Origin: Polychytrium aggregatum | Taxonomy: Eukaryota > Chytridiomycota > Chytridiomycetes > Polychytriales | Assembly: GCF_025602895.1 (NCBI RefSeq) | Contig: NW_026516238.1 | Coordinates: 361,001-425,000 of the forward strand | Length of the DNA stretch: 64,000 bases | Direction: 5' to 3' | Shown here: piece after piece, positions 20,994-31,614 of the stretch | How the letters are laid out: each line of letters starts with the position of its first letter | Numbering within the stretch: position 1 is the first letter of the stretch | Notes under the pieces: model-generated | Databases searched by the model: none | What the model saw: only the letters and a program-made list of their open reading frames with translations | What the model was told of the DNA's origin: nothing | Position numbers and translations under genes: made by a program

Positions 20994-21620
20994 ACGGCTC
21001 GGTCGCAGCGGGCCATTGACGAGACACCTTGACTGGTCCCGGTGCTGCATGATGTCGGCAGGATGGACTTGTGGTGCCGGGGGAGCTGTGGCAACGAGCA
21101 AATATGCGCTGATGCGAGCATGTGGACATGCAACCTGCCCACAGACATGGATATGCCGGACTGCGTTCAGCCGGTATCGCACCAAGTTCATGGCCATCCT
21201 ATATCGGCTGAACAGAGTCGGCGGGATCTGGCGCTCGATATGCCACCTTGGCGGGTGCAGAAGCTTCGCGGCATCTTGCGGCTGTTCGTCGCCGTCAATG
21301 CCGCATGTCGGCGCTCTGCCAGTTGCCATCAAGGTTTCATCGCCTTCCGCGGGAAACTCTGCTGCGAGTCGAGGGATTCGGCTTGGCAACAGTGGTCCCT
21401 GGCACTTGCATGAGGCCAAAGAGCGGCGCGCGCGGGCTCAAGCCTGAGGCCGGGCCGGCATCGGTCAAGCACCAGCAAAGGTTGATATGAAGACAGAATC
21501 CCTCGAGATGACCTTGAAGCTCTCCACCATCGCTACAACCCCGGGCAGTTCCGCAGTTCTGCAAGATCTAGCCTGGCACCGATCCGTTCTGCTGTATCAT
21601 CCGTACGAGTGGCTGTGATT
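20994..21620. other. Gene-free stretch
   Basis: Between the LYR and Reeler genes. The 302-residue minus-strand frame 20511-21419 overlaps the LYR exons and shows no domain. Nothing else seen. Confidence 0.45.
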
Positions 21621-22232
21621 ATGACCAAGTTGATCGTTGGACTGGGAGCTCTGCTTGCATCGCTGGTGCTGGCGACAGCCCTGCCGAATGGCTCGCCGGT
21701 TTGCACAATCACGAACGGCGGCCAGGAAATTGCCCGGGGCATGAGAGCCGCCATCCAGAGCTCATCGGCATTCAGGTGAGTGAGATATCTCTGGATCGAC
21801 TGCTGCACTGTGGCATTTGGACATCACTTTGCCGCTCTCCGGTGGGCAGTCCCGAGACGATGCTGACCAGGTCTTGCAATGGTGTGCTGCAACAGCCTTG
21901 CGATTGCGGCTGGCCCTGAAGCTGGTCGGCTCAGCGTCACCGTCGAGGGCCCTGCCAACAGTATCTTCAACGGCATCCTGCTGTATGCCGTCAGCAGCGC
22001 TCAGACCGAGATTGGCACATGGGGCCCGTTCGACAACCGCTTTCACACGGTGCCCGGGTGCCCGTCGTCGCTAACCCACAGCTCGCCGCAGTTCAAGCAA
22101 CCTCCGATAACATTTGGGTGGACGGCGCCCGCAGGATACCACGGCAGCGTCACCTTTGAGTGGGCGCTGGTGATGGACAACACGACGGGAATCTTCCTGG
22201 AAGTGCCCTCCGAGACGGTGGTGTCGCTGTAG
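21621..22232 (+). CDS. Secreted Reeler-domain protein
   Basis: Exons 21621-21775 and 21896-22232 give 163 residues. Residues 1-21 are a clear signal peptide (LIVGLGALLASLVLATALP). The mature part is a single Reeler (reelin N-terminal-like) beta-sandwich: LSVTVEGP, FNGILLYAVSS, GTWGPF, a TV.GCPSSLTHSS turn with Cys, ITFGWTAP, then GSVTFEWALVMD. In animals this fold occurs in reelin and in ferric reductase/spondin-type proteins; stand-alone secreted Reeler proteins are also known. The protein has no membrane anchor. It is probably a cell-surface or matrix binding protein; the ligand is unknown. The intron splits codon 52 (GTGAGT ... CAG). Confidence 0.75.
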
Positions 22233-23079
22233 ATGGGTGCGTCTGTAGAGGAATGTATCTGTGGATGAGTGCATCTGCAGGACTGCCGCCACGAATGCGA
22301 TACTTGCTGCCAAGGACATGTCTCTGTGGCCATGAATGTGCATGGTGTTGGATGCGCCCTTGCGGTTTCTTCGCCAGCCAATACAAGATTGCGTTGTTAC
22401 CGCCGTGCGACAGGACAACGGATTGGAGCGGATGCAGGACCAAGAGAAGCGACGCTATTTATAGACCCACACCTGAACATCTGAACATCTGAACATCCGA
22501 ACATCGACACTATGAACATTTGAACATCTATACATCACCCATCATCCCATCCATCCGCTCACCCATCCATCCGCTCACCCATCATTCGCTCATCCACCAT
22601 CCGCTCATCCATCGTTCGCTCATCCATCGTTCGCTCTTCTCGCCGCGGCCGCGCTCGTTGCACAGGCCGCGACGTCGCCGTGGCCCTCCTGGCACCGACA
22701 ACACGTTCCCAAAAAAGCCCTCCTTTCCCTTTCGCTGCCTTTTGCGAGCCCTCGCCTTGTGGCCCCCCACCCGCCCTGCCCCAGGATCGCTCTCGCCGTC
22801 GTCGCCGTCGTCGTCGCCGTCGTTCGTCTGCGGGCTCATCTTTCTCTTCTTCCTCCTCCTGCCCTCGCTCCGTGCTTGCCCTCCGTCGTCTGGCCCTGGG
22901 TCTCTCGAGCACTCTCCAATCGCCGGCAAGCCCCGACTCATCCCCTGGGCTCCTCTGCCTGCCTGCCTCACCACTGACCCCGGCCACAGCTGCTTCTCCA
23001 GCCGCAACAGCAACGCCCACCACAGCAACCACAGCGGCCCGAGCTCCAGCCGATCCCGGTTGCCACCACATCCATCGCC
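22233..23079. other. Repeat-rich upstream region
   Basis: Holds two simple repeat tracts at 22470-22640 and a pyrimidine-rich leader before the ATG at 23080. TATTTATA near 22457 is a possible TATA element. Long frames on both strands here are repeat-driven. Confidence 0.5.
22470..22640. repeat. Two adjacent simple tandem repeats
   Basis: First, AACATCTG-type copies at about 22475-22545. Then imperfect CATCCATCCGCTCAC copies at about 22545-22640. Confidence 0.85.
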
Positions 23080-24130
23080 ATGTTGTCGTCGTTTATGCGA
23101 AATAGCAAACAATCGTCTGCTTCCTCGTCCACCGACGCACCAGCCCCCCCTTCGGCCTCCTCGACCACTCCCCCGGCGCTTTCGCCCCAGACCAAGCCGC
23201 TGGCCTCGCCATCGCCATCGCATCTCCAGCGCAGCATGAGCAAGCAGAGCAACCGCAACTCGGTCATCCAGTACGCCACCGAGGCCATGTTGTCGCAGAT
23301 CCAGCTCTACAGCAACTCCGGCCCGAATCAGACTCCGTCTGGCCCCGTCAATCTGCGCATCCGTGTCGCTACCAGCATGGGCACTCTTCTGATCCCCTGC
23401 AAGGAGGGCTCCACCGTCGGCTGGCTCCTGGCGGAAGCCCACGACCGGCTCACTCGCCTTGAGGAGACCATGGGCAACCTCACGGGGGCCATCACCCCGT
23501 TCACCATCGCCCGCACCAGCGACGGCGACATGATCGACCTCGACGACATCATTTCCGACATCCTGCGTTCTGGAGAGGTACGCTTGCATCCCCTGAACCG
23601 ACGCCTGGCTCGTCCCTGCTCGTCCCTGCTCGTCCCTGCTCGTCCCTGCTCGGTCCCTGGGTTCGCTTCATCCGTTGTGGCTGTTGGCCGGGAGCCGATT
23701 GCTTTCAGCCGAGCAGCTTGGACTCCTCCGACTGGCAGTGTCCATACAATTCGCTTGTTGTGTGCACCGACATCACTCGGCACTCCTGTTGCCTCGCTTG
23801 CTTCCAGTTAGCTCACTCGCCTCCTGCTTGTCCTTCCCCTGCTTTCCTGCTGATGGACTCGATACCGTCCCCCAGACTGTCATCGCCCTGACCCATCCCG
23901 AAGCCCACCGCATCTCGAGACCCATCCACGACACCTTCAATGTCATGCCAAAGTCCATTCGCGACCCTCGAACCAGCTACAACAGCCTGCTCGGGGACAT
24001 GGAGGTCGACAACAAGTCCCTCTCCGACAATCCGATTTTCCTCGAACCCCCTTCGGGATTGACCAACCGCCGCTCGTCCCCCTACCACGAGGCTGGCGGT
24101 GCTCGAGGTAAACGAAGAGTCATGCTCTGA
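23080..24130 (+). CDS. Beta-grasp-like (PAR3 N-terminus-like) protein, perhaps part of the next gene
   Basis: Exons 23080-23577 and 23876-24130 give 250 residues. About 75 Ser/Pro/Thr-rich residues precede a compact domain of about 90: VNLRIRVATSMGTLLIPC, STVGWLLAEAHDRLTRLEE, TSDGDMIDLDDIISDIL, TVIALTHPE. The strand-helix-strand order and the VPC/IPC turn recall the PAR-3 N-terminal oligomerisation (ubiquitin-like) domain. The tail is polar. Read alone, the frame ends at 24130. A GT donor at 24108 (phase 1) and an AG before 24625 (phase 1) would instead splice this protein to the TIR gene without a frame break. A PAR3-like polymerising module ahead of a TIR domain would make functional sense, but the donor (GTAAAC) and a 517-base CT-rich intron are unusual here. 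The intron 23578-23875 holds a 10-base repeat. Confidence 0.6.
23611..23650. repeat. 10-bp minisatellite in intron
   Basis: Four copies of CGTCCCTGCT in the intron of the preceding gene. Confidence 0.85.
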
Positions 24131-24608
24131 TCTCCCAGCTTCCTCCCTCGTCTCCCTGTCTCCCTTGCCTTTCCGCTGTACATTTCCTTTCCTTTGCCCA
24201 TCGCCTTGTATTCCTTGCGCATTTTGGTTTCCTGAATTCGCTGGCTGCGGAGTCGGACCGGTCTGTTCCTCGGCTGTTTCTGTCGCTGGTACTTTCACCT
24301 CTGCTCTTTGTGCCTCGATCCAACTTTCATCCGATGTAGCCCGAGGCCCTTAGTCTTTGCAGTGTCTACCTTTTTCCTTCCCTTCCCTTTCCTTTCCTTC
24401 CCTTCCCGCCACCTCTTCTCCCTCTTTTCGCAATCCAAGCTATCGTGCCAAGCAAACTAGGTACTCACCGGTCTCTCTTTCTATCCTTCCCCCGTCCCCT
24501 GCCGCCCTCTCCTTTTACCTTCCTCCCCCGTTTCTTTTTTTGCCAACCACCCTCCACTCTCCGTCCAATCCAACCCTCCACCCGACGAAACCCTTAATAA
24601 AACCCTGT

Positions 24609-27600
24609 ATGCCCCCCTCCGAAGACCTGTTGTCCCCGCGATCTGTGACGTCGTTCCAACAACCCCTGCACTCGAGCCACCACAATTCAATCAACATCCT
24701 CCCCAGCAACGTCTCCGATCTGGTCTTTATCAGCTACAGCCACGATAACAGGTTCTCCTCGGGGCCTGCCGGCACCGCCGTGGTCGACCCCAAGTCGGTT
24801 TCGGATCTCCTCAAGATGTACGGTTTCAACGTCTGGTTTGATCTTGATTATGACCCACACGGAAAGATCACCACTGATCAGGCCGAGATCGCCCTGGGTG
24901 CTGGTAAGTGGCGATGACAGGCGAGACCGGTGTTTGGCTCGGTCGGTGGTTTGGCAAGCCGAGGCGAGGGCTCCTCCGTCCGGCAATCTGTGAGCAATAC
25001 GCGAGTATTCTTGCAGTGCTGGTGGCCACTGTGGAGAGTCGGCGACACATATCGTTGGTGCACGGCCGTCACTCAGTGTGGTTCTTATGATTCTCACTAC
25101 AACATCCATCCATCCATCCATCCGCCATCCCTTCTCGATACTACAGCCGTTCTGGTCTTGGCTCTGCTGACGCCCGAGTACTCAATGAACGATTCTTGCC
25201 TCACCCACATGGACATCATCGACCGCAACCGCCTCCCGTTCATCAACATTCTGATTTCGCATCCCAACGCCTACTTTGAGGACAATCCCGTGCTCGAGAA
25301 CCTCCTGGATGGCACCACCAACATCCACATCGGCGGCGGCCTCACCCCCGCCAAGATCGAGCACATCATCCTTGAGGTCTCCAAGTACGCAAAGTCGTCC
25401 TCGGTCGTGGTCAACTCGCGTGACGACATTGTCTTTGACTTTCCCGGCCGCAACGCCGCCAGTCTCGACGATATCCGCGAGGGCGATTTGGTCGAGGTAC
25501 TCGACACTGTCCCGCTGCCGATCCAGGGCGACGGCCAGATCGTCGAGGGCCACAAGCAGGCTGTCGGCTGGGTCCTCGGCCGCATCGAGCAGTTTGAGAA
25601 CGATGGCTTTCTCGCTGTGCAGATGTACTCGGGCAGCAACATCGACGTGGATTTTGCCCGCATGCGGCCGTGTCTCGAACCGCAGCTGGTCATCCCGGTC
25701 TGCAAGGAAGGCGACGAGGTCGAGGTGCGCGTGGTCTACGCCAACGAAAGCTATGTCTGGTGGCCAGTAAGTGTCCCTCTGCGCCTGTGTGCTTGACTCT
25801 GCCGACCTTTGGTATCTGCAGATGTCGCCATGATCAGCAGCGCTCTTCCTGGCATTTGATGGATGGGAGGGAGGTATATCCAGATGAGGTTCAAACTGCA
25901 CCGCAACTCTGACACCCACTCCCGCTTCCGCTCTTCATCCCAGGGTCATGTCATGAGCGTCGACGAGGATACGCTCTTGGTCGAAATCCAATCCTTTGAC
26001 GGCACTGAGCGAAGCGCCATCGTCGCCAGCTACGCTCAGATCCGCACTGCCTATGCCGAGGAAGCAAAATACCAGACGTTCATTCGCATGCTGCACACCC
26101 AAGGCAGCACGGGCCGCCCTGATTCGAGCTTCAAGCCGCGCGCCTCTGAGCCTGCACCCTCCCCTCGCGTCCTGGAGGCTGTGCGATCACCTCGCCCTTC
26201 GGCCACTCCCTCCCGGGAGCGCCACGGTTGGGAGAGTGACGATGACGAAGCCACCCCTCAATACTCGCCCCACAATCTTTCCCGCCGCCTCAACTCTCTC
26301 GAAGCGCGACAGTCGTCTACCCGAGGCCAGGACGAGGCCAACGACTTTAACATCAACGACTACGCCGAGGATGGCCAGCAGGAGCTTGAAGATGAGCTCG
26401 CCGAAATCCAGCGCATCGAGGCCGAGCGCCAACGGAACGAACAAGAGGAGCTTGAGGCCGTCAATGCCATGCGCCGCCAGCGCGAAGAGCAAGAGGCCGC
26501 CCGTCTTGAACAAGAGCGTCTTGAACAAGAGCGCCTTGAGCAAGAGCGTCTCGAAGAAGAGCGTCTTGAAGAAGAGCGTCTTGAACGCCAGCGCCTCGAA
26601 GACGAGCGTCTCGAATGGGAACGCCAAGAGTTCCAACGCCGCGAGCAGGAGCGCCTGGAGCGCGAGCTTGAAGAGATGGAACGCCTCGAAGCCGAACGCC
26701 TCGAAGAAGAACGCCTGGAGAAGCAGCGCCGCGAGCAAGAGGAACTTGAGCGCGAGCTCGAGGAGATGACCCGGTTCGAGGCTGAGCGCCAGGAGCGACA
26801 TCGACGAGAGCAAGAGCGACTCGAAGCCTTGCGACGCGAAGAAGAGCGACGCGACGCCGAACGAATCGAGCAAGAACGCCTCGAGCGTCTTGAAGAAGAA
26901 CGCCGCGAGCAGGAGCGCCGTGAGCATGAACGTCGCGAACAGGAGCGTCTTGAACAAGAGCTGTTCGAGATGGAGCGCCTTGAGAACGAACGCCGCGAAC
27001 GCGAACGTATTGAACTCGAGCGACTCGAACAAGAACGGCTCGAGCAAGAACTCCTCGAGATGGAACGCCTCGAGGACGAACGTCGTGAGCGCGAGCGTAT
27101 TGAACTCGAACGCCGTGAACAGGAGCGACTCGAACAAGAGCGACTCGAACAAGAACGACTTGAGCAGGAGCGTCTTGAGCAGGAGCAGCTTGAACAGCAG
27201 CGGCTCGAACAAGAACGACTTGAGGAAGAGCTTCGAGAGCGTGAGCGCCTAGAAGCCGAACGCCTCGAAGCCGAACGAATCGAGCAAGAGCGCCTCGAAG
27301 CAGAGCTCAGAGAACAAGAGCGTCTCGAACAAGAACGCCTTGAACAACAGCGTCATGAACAAGAGCGCCTCGAGTATGAGCGTATCGAGCGAGAACGCCG
27401 TGAACAGGAGCGTCTCGAGCAAGAGCGACTCGAACAAGAGCGGCTCGAACAAGAACTCCTCGAGATGGAACGCCTCGAGAACGAACGCCGCGAACGCGAA
27501 CGCATTGAACTCGAGCGACTCGAACAAGAACGGCTCGAGCAAGAACTCCTCGAGATGGAACGCCTCGAGGACGAACGTCGTGAGCGCGAGCGCATTGAAC

Positions 27601-28505
27601 TCGAACGCCGTGAACAGGAGCGACTCGAACAAGAGCGACTCGAACAAGAACGACTTGAGCAGGAGCGTCTTGAGCAGGAGCAGCTTGAACAGCAGCGCCT
27701 TGAGCAAGAGCGTCTTGAGCAGGAGCGTCTCGAACAAGAACGACGGCAATACGAGCAACGCGAAGAGCCTCGCAGAGAACGTCGCCGACACGACGAGCCC
27801 CGCCAGCGCCATGTGGACGCCGAGTACTCACGCACGCCCGTTCGACGCCAGGAGCCTGCTCGTTCAACCGATGCTGATGACCTCGAGGAGCTGCTGCGCG
27901 AACAAATGTCTCCTTCGCAGAACTACGATGCCCTACTATCTCCACGCTCTGCCAAGAGCCGTGTCGCCCCGGAAGAATTTGATTTCGAAAAGGAGCTCGA
28001 GAGCCTGCAGCAGGAGGAGCAAGAGCTGAACAAGGCCACCAGCAACAGCACCCGCCGCGTCAACGGCGCCCGAGCCCAACCCCGGTTTGTCCAGCGAACC
28101 GCCGCTCCTGATCCATCTGCTGCCGGACAAGGCGAGTCTGAGGCCATGCCCTTCCGTGTGCGCCGTGAAGACGAGCCCAGGGCCGCCCGGGTGGTCCGCA
28201 CCACCGTGCGCGAGCGTGCAGCAGCGCTGGATACCCAGCGAGGTGCCCGCACGGACCGCGCCCGGGAACCGCGTGTGTTATCGCCGCGAGCCGAACAGCC
28301 TGCAAGCCAGGGCGACGACGGTGGATACGCTGGGGCAGATCAAAGCTATCCCGCCGCCAACCAGCTCCTTTCGCCGCGGTCACGCAACATTGCCCCGCAA
28401 GACTACGAGCAGGGCGAGCGACCAGTCCCTGCGGAGCGTCGCCCCGTTCAGATAACCCGCGTGCGAAGAGCTGAGCACACAACGGCAACGGGCGAGTTCC
28501 GATAG
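24609..28505 (+). CDS. TIR - tandem Agenet/Tudor - long coiled-coil protein
   Basis: Exons 24609-24903, 25147-25766 and 25944-28505 give 1158 residues. Residues 37-150 form a TIR domain: VFISYSH strand, [12 protein letters not shown], then [12 protein letters not shown] and PFINILI. Where SARM1-type enzymes have their catalytic Glu, this protein reads LTHMDII, so the residue looks like Asp and NADase activity is doubtful. Residues about 209-275 and 285-345 look like two Agenet/Tudor units (GDLVEV...GWVLGRI; GDEVEVR...WWPGHVMSVD), closest in pattern to the FMRP tandem pair. Residues about 457-931 are an extreme ERLEQ-type coiled coil, followed by a charged tail of about 225 residues. The result would be a scaffold joining a signalling TIR to a methyl-ligand or RNA-protein reader. 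I know of no described protein with this order. Confidence 0.8.
26397..27830 (+). repeat. Coding repeat for the ERLEQ coiled coil
   Basis: About 1.4 kb of 15-base-like units (GAGCGTCTTGAACAA and variants) encoding [10 protein letters not shown]. Inside it a block of about 260 bases at 26950-27215 recurs at 27440-27704 with only a few differences, so the tract grew by segmental duplication. Confidence 0.9.
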
Positions 28506-29004
28506 CGATAAACGAAACCCCCGGCATTCCTGAATACCGAGCCCTCAGCCATCCGGGGCAGTCACTGGAACTGGTCCTCTGGTCTGGTAGCCAAACCAAT
28601 GTATGCAGTGCTGAGCGGACCGGATGCTGCGAGCACCTTGATGGCTGTGCGCACACTACACGACTCAAACCGACATCCGCACCTGTCCTCGGAGTCGCAT
28701 CGGCCCATATGTCCAGTGTCGGTCCTTTTCATGTCTTGGGAACCCCAAATATCGATACAGAATACAATACGCAGTACATGTCATAACCCGAAACACAGCT
28801 GCGAGGAGTCGGTGCGGCCTGGGTCCGCAGTCGCGATGCATCACCGCTCCCCGGACAAGGTCATGAGGGTGCCCGTGGCTGCCTGCGGCTGCCCGTGGCC
28901 GCCTGCGGTTGCCCGCTCTTGAAGGCCTTGTCGCTTGTCTGGTCGCTTTGGTTTCTCCGTCGGCGCTCCATGCTCCCTCCTTTGATTTGCATCGACTGCC
29001 ACCC
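28506..29004. other. Intergenic region
   Basis: Between the TIR gene and P450. Contains a short GGCTGCCTGCGGTTGCCCG-type repeat near 28870-28920. No gene supported. Confidence 0.45.
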
Positions 29005-31036
29005 ATGACGCTGAACATTGCTGAGATCCCCGCCGCCTATCTACTCGCAGGTGTCGCGGCCCTGGCCTCCACCGCCATCATCGTCCGCTCGATTCGCTCG
29101 TCCAGCCAGCCCAAGCTGCCGGGTCCCAAGGGCCTTCCCTTCGTTGGGGCCCTCCTGGACTTCCAGCCTTACCGAGACAACTACCAAACCAACGTTTACT
29201 TTTGTAAAGTGGTCGAGGAATACGGTCCCATCTGCGAGATTCCTCTCTTTGGCGCCCAGCTGATCTTCACCTGCGATGCCGCCACCACAAAGCTGATCCT
29301 CAACACCCCAGCTCAGTTTGGCCGCGACGACACCCTGGTTCCGTCCTTTGCTGGGTTTTCCAAGAACAGCCTCTTCTTGCTCCCGACCTACAACGGCGAC
29401 GCAGTCTGGAAGCGGCACCGCAAGTTCCTTCAGCCGGCCTTCAGCCCGACCCACCTCAAGCACGCATTTGAGGTGTCTCTTGTGGCTGCCCAACATGTCG
29501 ACGCCGTCATTCGCTCGTATACTGCCAAAGCCGAGCCCGTGAACGTATTTAACCTCTTTCAAAAGTTTACGATCGACGTTATGTAAGCTGCATCCCCTCG
29601 CATACGAACAGCCTGGCCGAGGAAGTCGATTGATCACTGACGGCCTGATGGACTGACCGCATCCTACTCGCTGCCACGCCACCAGCGGCCAGGTCGCATT
29701 CTCACAAAGCTTCAACTCGGTCCTGGCTGAGATTGACGAGGGCGCCAAGAACCCCAAGCTCGACCACGTCATCCATCTCATCCATGACATGCTCGATATC
29801 ATCCGAAAGGTAGGCATAACCACGCGGCATTCCATGGCGGTACATGAGGGAATACCAAGGCCATCCCGCGCTGACTCGGTCATGCCGTCCTGCTCTTGCC
29901 CAGAGAATCAACAACCCTGTGGGCTTTCTCTGGGGAATCTATGGTTATGGCCATGCCGATTCTCAGAAGATCGGGGCGCCCATCCGCGATTTTGTCAACG
30001 ACTTGATCGCCCTGAAGGTGGAGACTCTCAAGAGCTCCTCGCCCAAGGACGAGAAGGATATGGATGTGCTGGACCGACTCCTCGTTGACCAAGGCACCGA
30101 GGATGAGGCAAGTCTGCGTCCGAGGCTCGAGCCAACCGCTGGACATGGCCCGCATTTCGTTCAGTCCGTCGGCTTGATAGGGCGTGGAATAAAGAGCGTG
30201 GGATGACCGAGGGACCTGGTGATATATTCCACTGGCTGGGATGACTGAGAAGCCTGATGATACATTCTACTGGCTAAAGCGGCACCCGTCTCAACGACGC
30301 AGAGATTCAACAACGAGGAAATCATCGATGAAGTCTTTGGGTTCTTCATGGCCGGACACGAGACAACAGCCAATGCCATCACCTGGACCCTGTTCTGCCT
30401 GTCGGAGCGGCCCGATATTTGCGACAAGATCCGCACGGAACTCGATCAAGTCCTTGGCAGCGACCGCCCCTTCGCCTGGGAGGATCTTCCGCTGTTGAAA
30501 TACCTCGAGGCCTGCATCAAGGAAGCCCTCCGTCTCCACCCTGTCGCAGCGCTCCTGGCCAGGATGTCGATGCAGGATGTCACTGTGCTGGGATACAGGT
30601 TCCCAAAACATAAGCTCTTCTTTGTGGAGATCGAGGCTCTGCATCGCAGCGAGCGCTACTGGAAGAATCCCAAAGAATACCGACCCGAGCGATTCCTGGA
30701 GGATGAAATCATTCCGGGAAGCTACCTGCCGTTTGGCGACGGCCAACACAACTGTAGGTCTACTTTCTACGACTCGCATTAACGTTTTCAATGTCGGCAG
30801 CCGGCTGTCTGGCAGGGTGGAGCAGATGGGTTGAGAGTCAGCACACCCTGTCTAACACATGGTCCGTCCTTGCAGGCATTGGTCAGAAGCTTGCCATGAT
30901 CGAAATCAAAGTCGCCGTCGCCACCATCCTGAGATCATTCTCATTCACCCGCACGCCCAACCAACAGATTGTGCCCGCATCAATTCTGACGCTCGGTCTG
31001 AAGCACGGGCTGCTCCTCGATTTCAAGCAGCACTAG
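29005..31036 (+). CDS. Cytochrome P450 monooxygenase
   Basis: Exons 29005-29582, 29686-29809, 29904-30107, 30303-30753 and 30876-31036 give 505 residues, normal for the family. A hydrophobic N-terminal anchor precedes the Pro hinge LPGPKGLPFVG. Motifs in order: helix-I AGHETT, ExxR in KEALRLHP, EYRPERF, and the heme loop FGDGQHNCIG, whose ligand Cys codon is split by the last intron. The enzyme would sit on the ER membrane and oxidise a lipid or secondary substrate with NADPH-P450 reductase; the substrate is not predictable. Intron 3 (30108-30302) starts with GC (GAG then GCAAGT) and ends CAG, and keeps the conserved frame into FNNEEIIDEV. The CYP family number cannot be assigned from this sequence alone. 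Confidence 0.93.
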
Positions 31037-31614
31037 CTGTCTCGAGCCGCTGCTTTTGTTTCGCTTTGCGGCTTTGCGCCTTTGCGGCTTTGCTACCTCT
31101 GGATATATCGGCTCCTGCGTCAGAGTGCGAGGGGAATAGTTGTAGTTGTTTTGCGTGGCCTTCACTTGAATACATCCACTTGCAGCAGTCATCGCGACGT
31201 TCGACTCCCCAGGGAGAAAGACGCACGGCAAAGATCAACATCACTGCAAGACCTTGGCGAGGAGATGACATTGGGTTCTGGTTCACACCATCCACACACA
31301 ACCCACACAAGCCATCTGCGTGTGAAGGTTCCCTGGCTCACCTCAAAGTCAGCTCGCTGTAATCTCCAATCGACCCACTCCCATTGGCCAGCACACCATC
31401 CAATCAGAGAGGCTCATGCCATTCACGTGACACAGCCATCCCAAACGGGTCGGCCAGTTTGAATCCACTGCCCTGCCTCAATCTCTGCCTCAATCTCTGC
31501 CTCGATCTCTGTCTCGATTCCGTTTGTCTCGATTCGATCTGTCTCGGTTCGATCTGTCTCGATCTCGGCCTCGATCCCTTGCCCTTGACCATCCCGCCGA
31601 CGGCAAGCGCTCCC
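31037..31614. other. Intergenic region with simple repeat
   Basis: Contains CTCGATCTGTCTCGATT-type repeats at about 31475-31580, which extend the next gene's frame upstream (LCLDLCLDS) but are probably leader sequence. Confidence 0.5.

Noticed and set aside
20511-21419. 302-residue open frame on the minus strand
   Set aside because: It is antisense to both LYR exons, has no domain or signal, and codon use is that of a shadow frame.
22582-23589. 335-residue minus-strand frame
   Set aside because: Antisense to the PAR3-like exon plus upstream simple repeats; low complexity (Arg/Gly/Glu).
26187-27212. 341-residue minus-strand frame rich in Leu and Phe
   Set aside because: It is the exact antisense of the ERLEQ coiled-coil repeat; the composition (LLLFKTLLF) is a mirror artefact.
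31384-31614. Upstream extension of the poly(A) polymerase (LCLDLCLDS repeat)
   Set aside because: Simple-sequence DNA with no homology; the ATG at 31615 begins a normal N-terminus.
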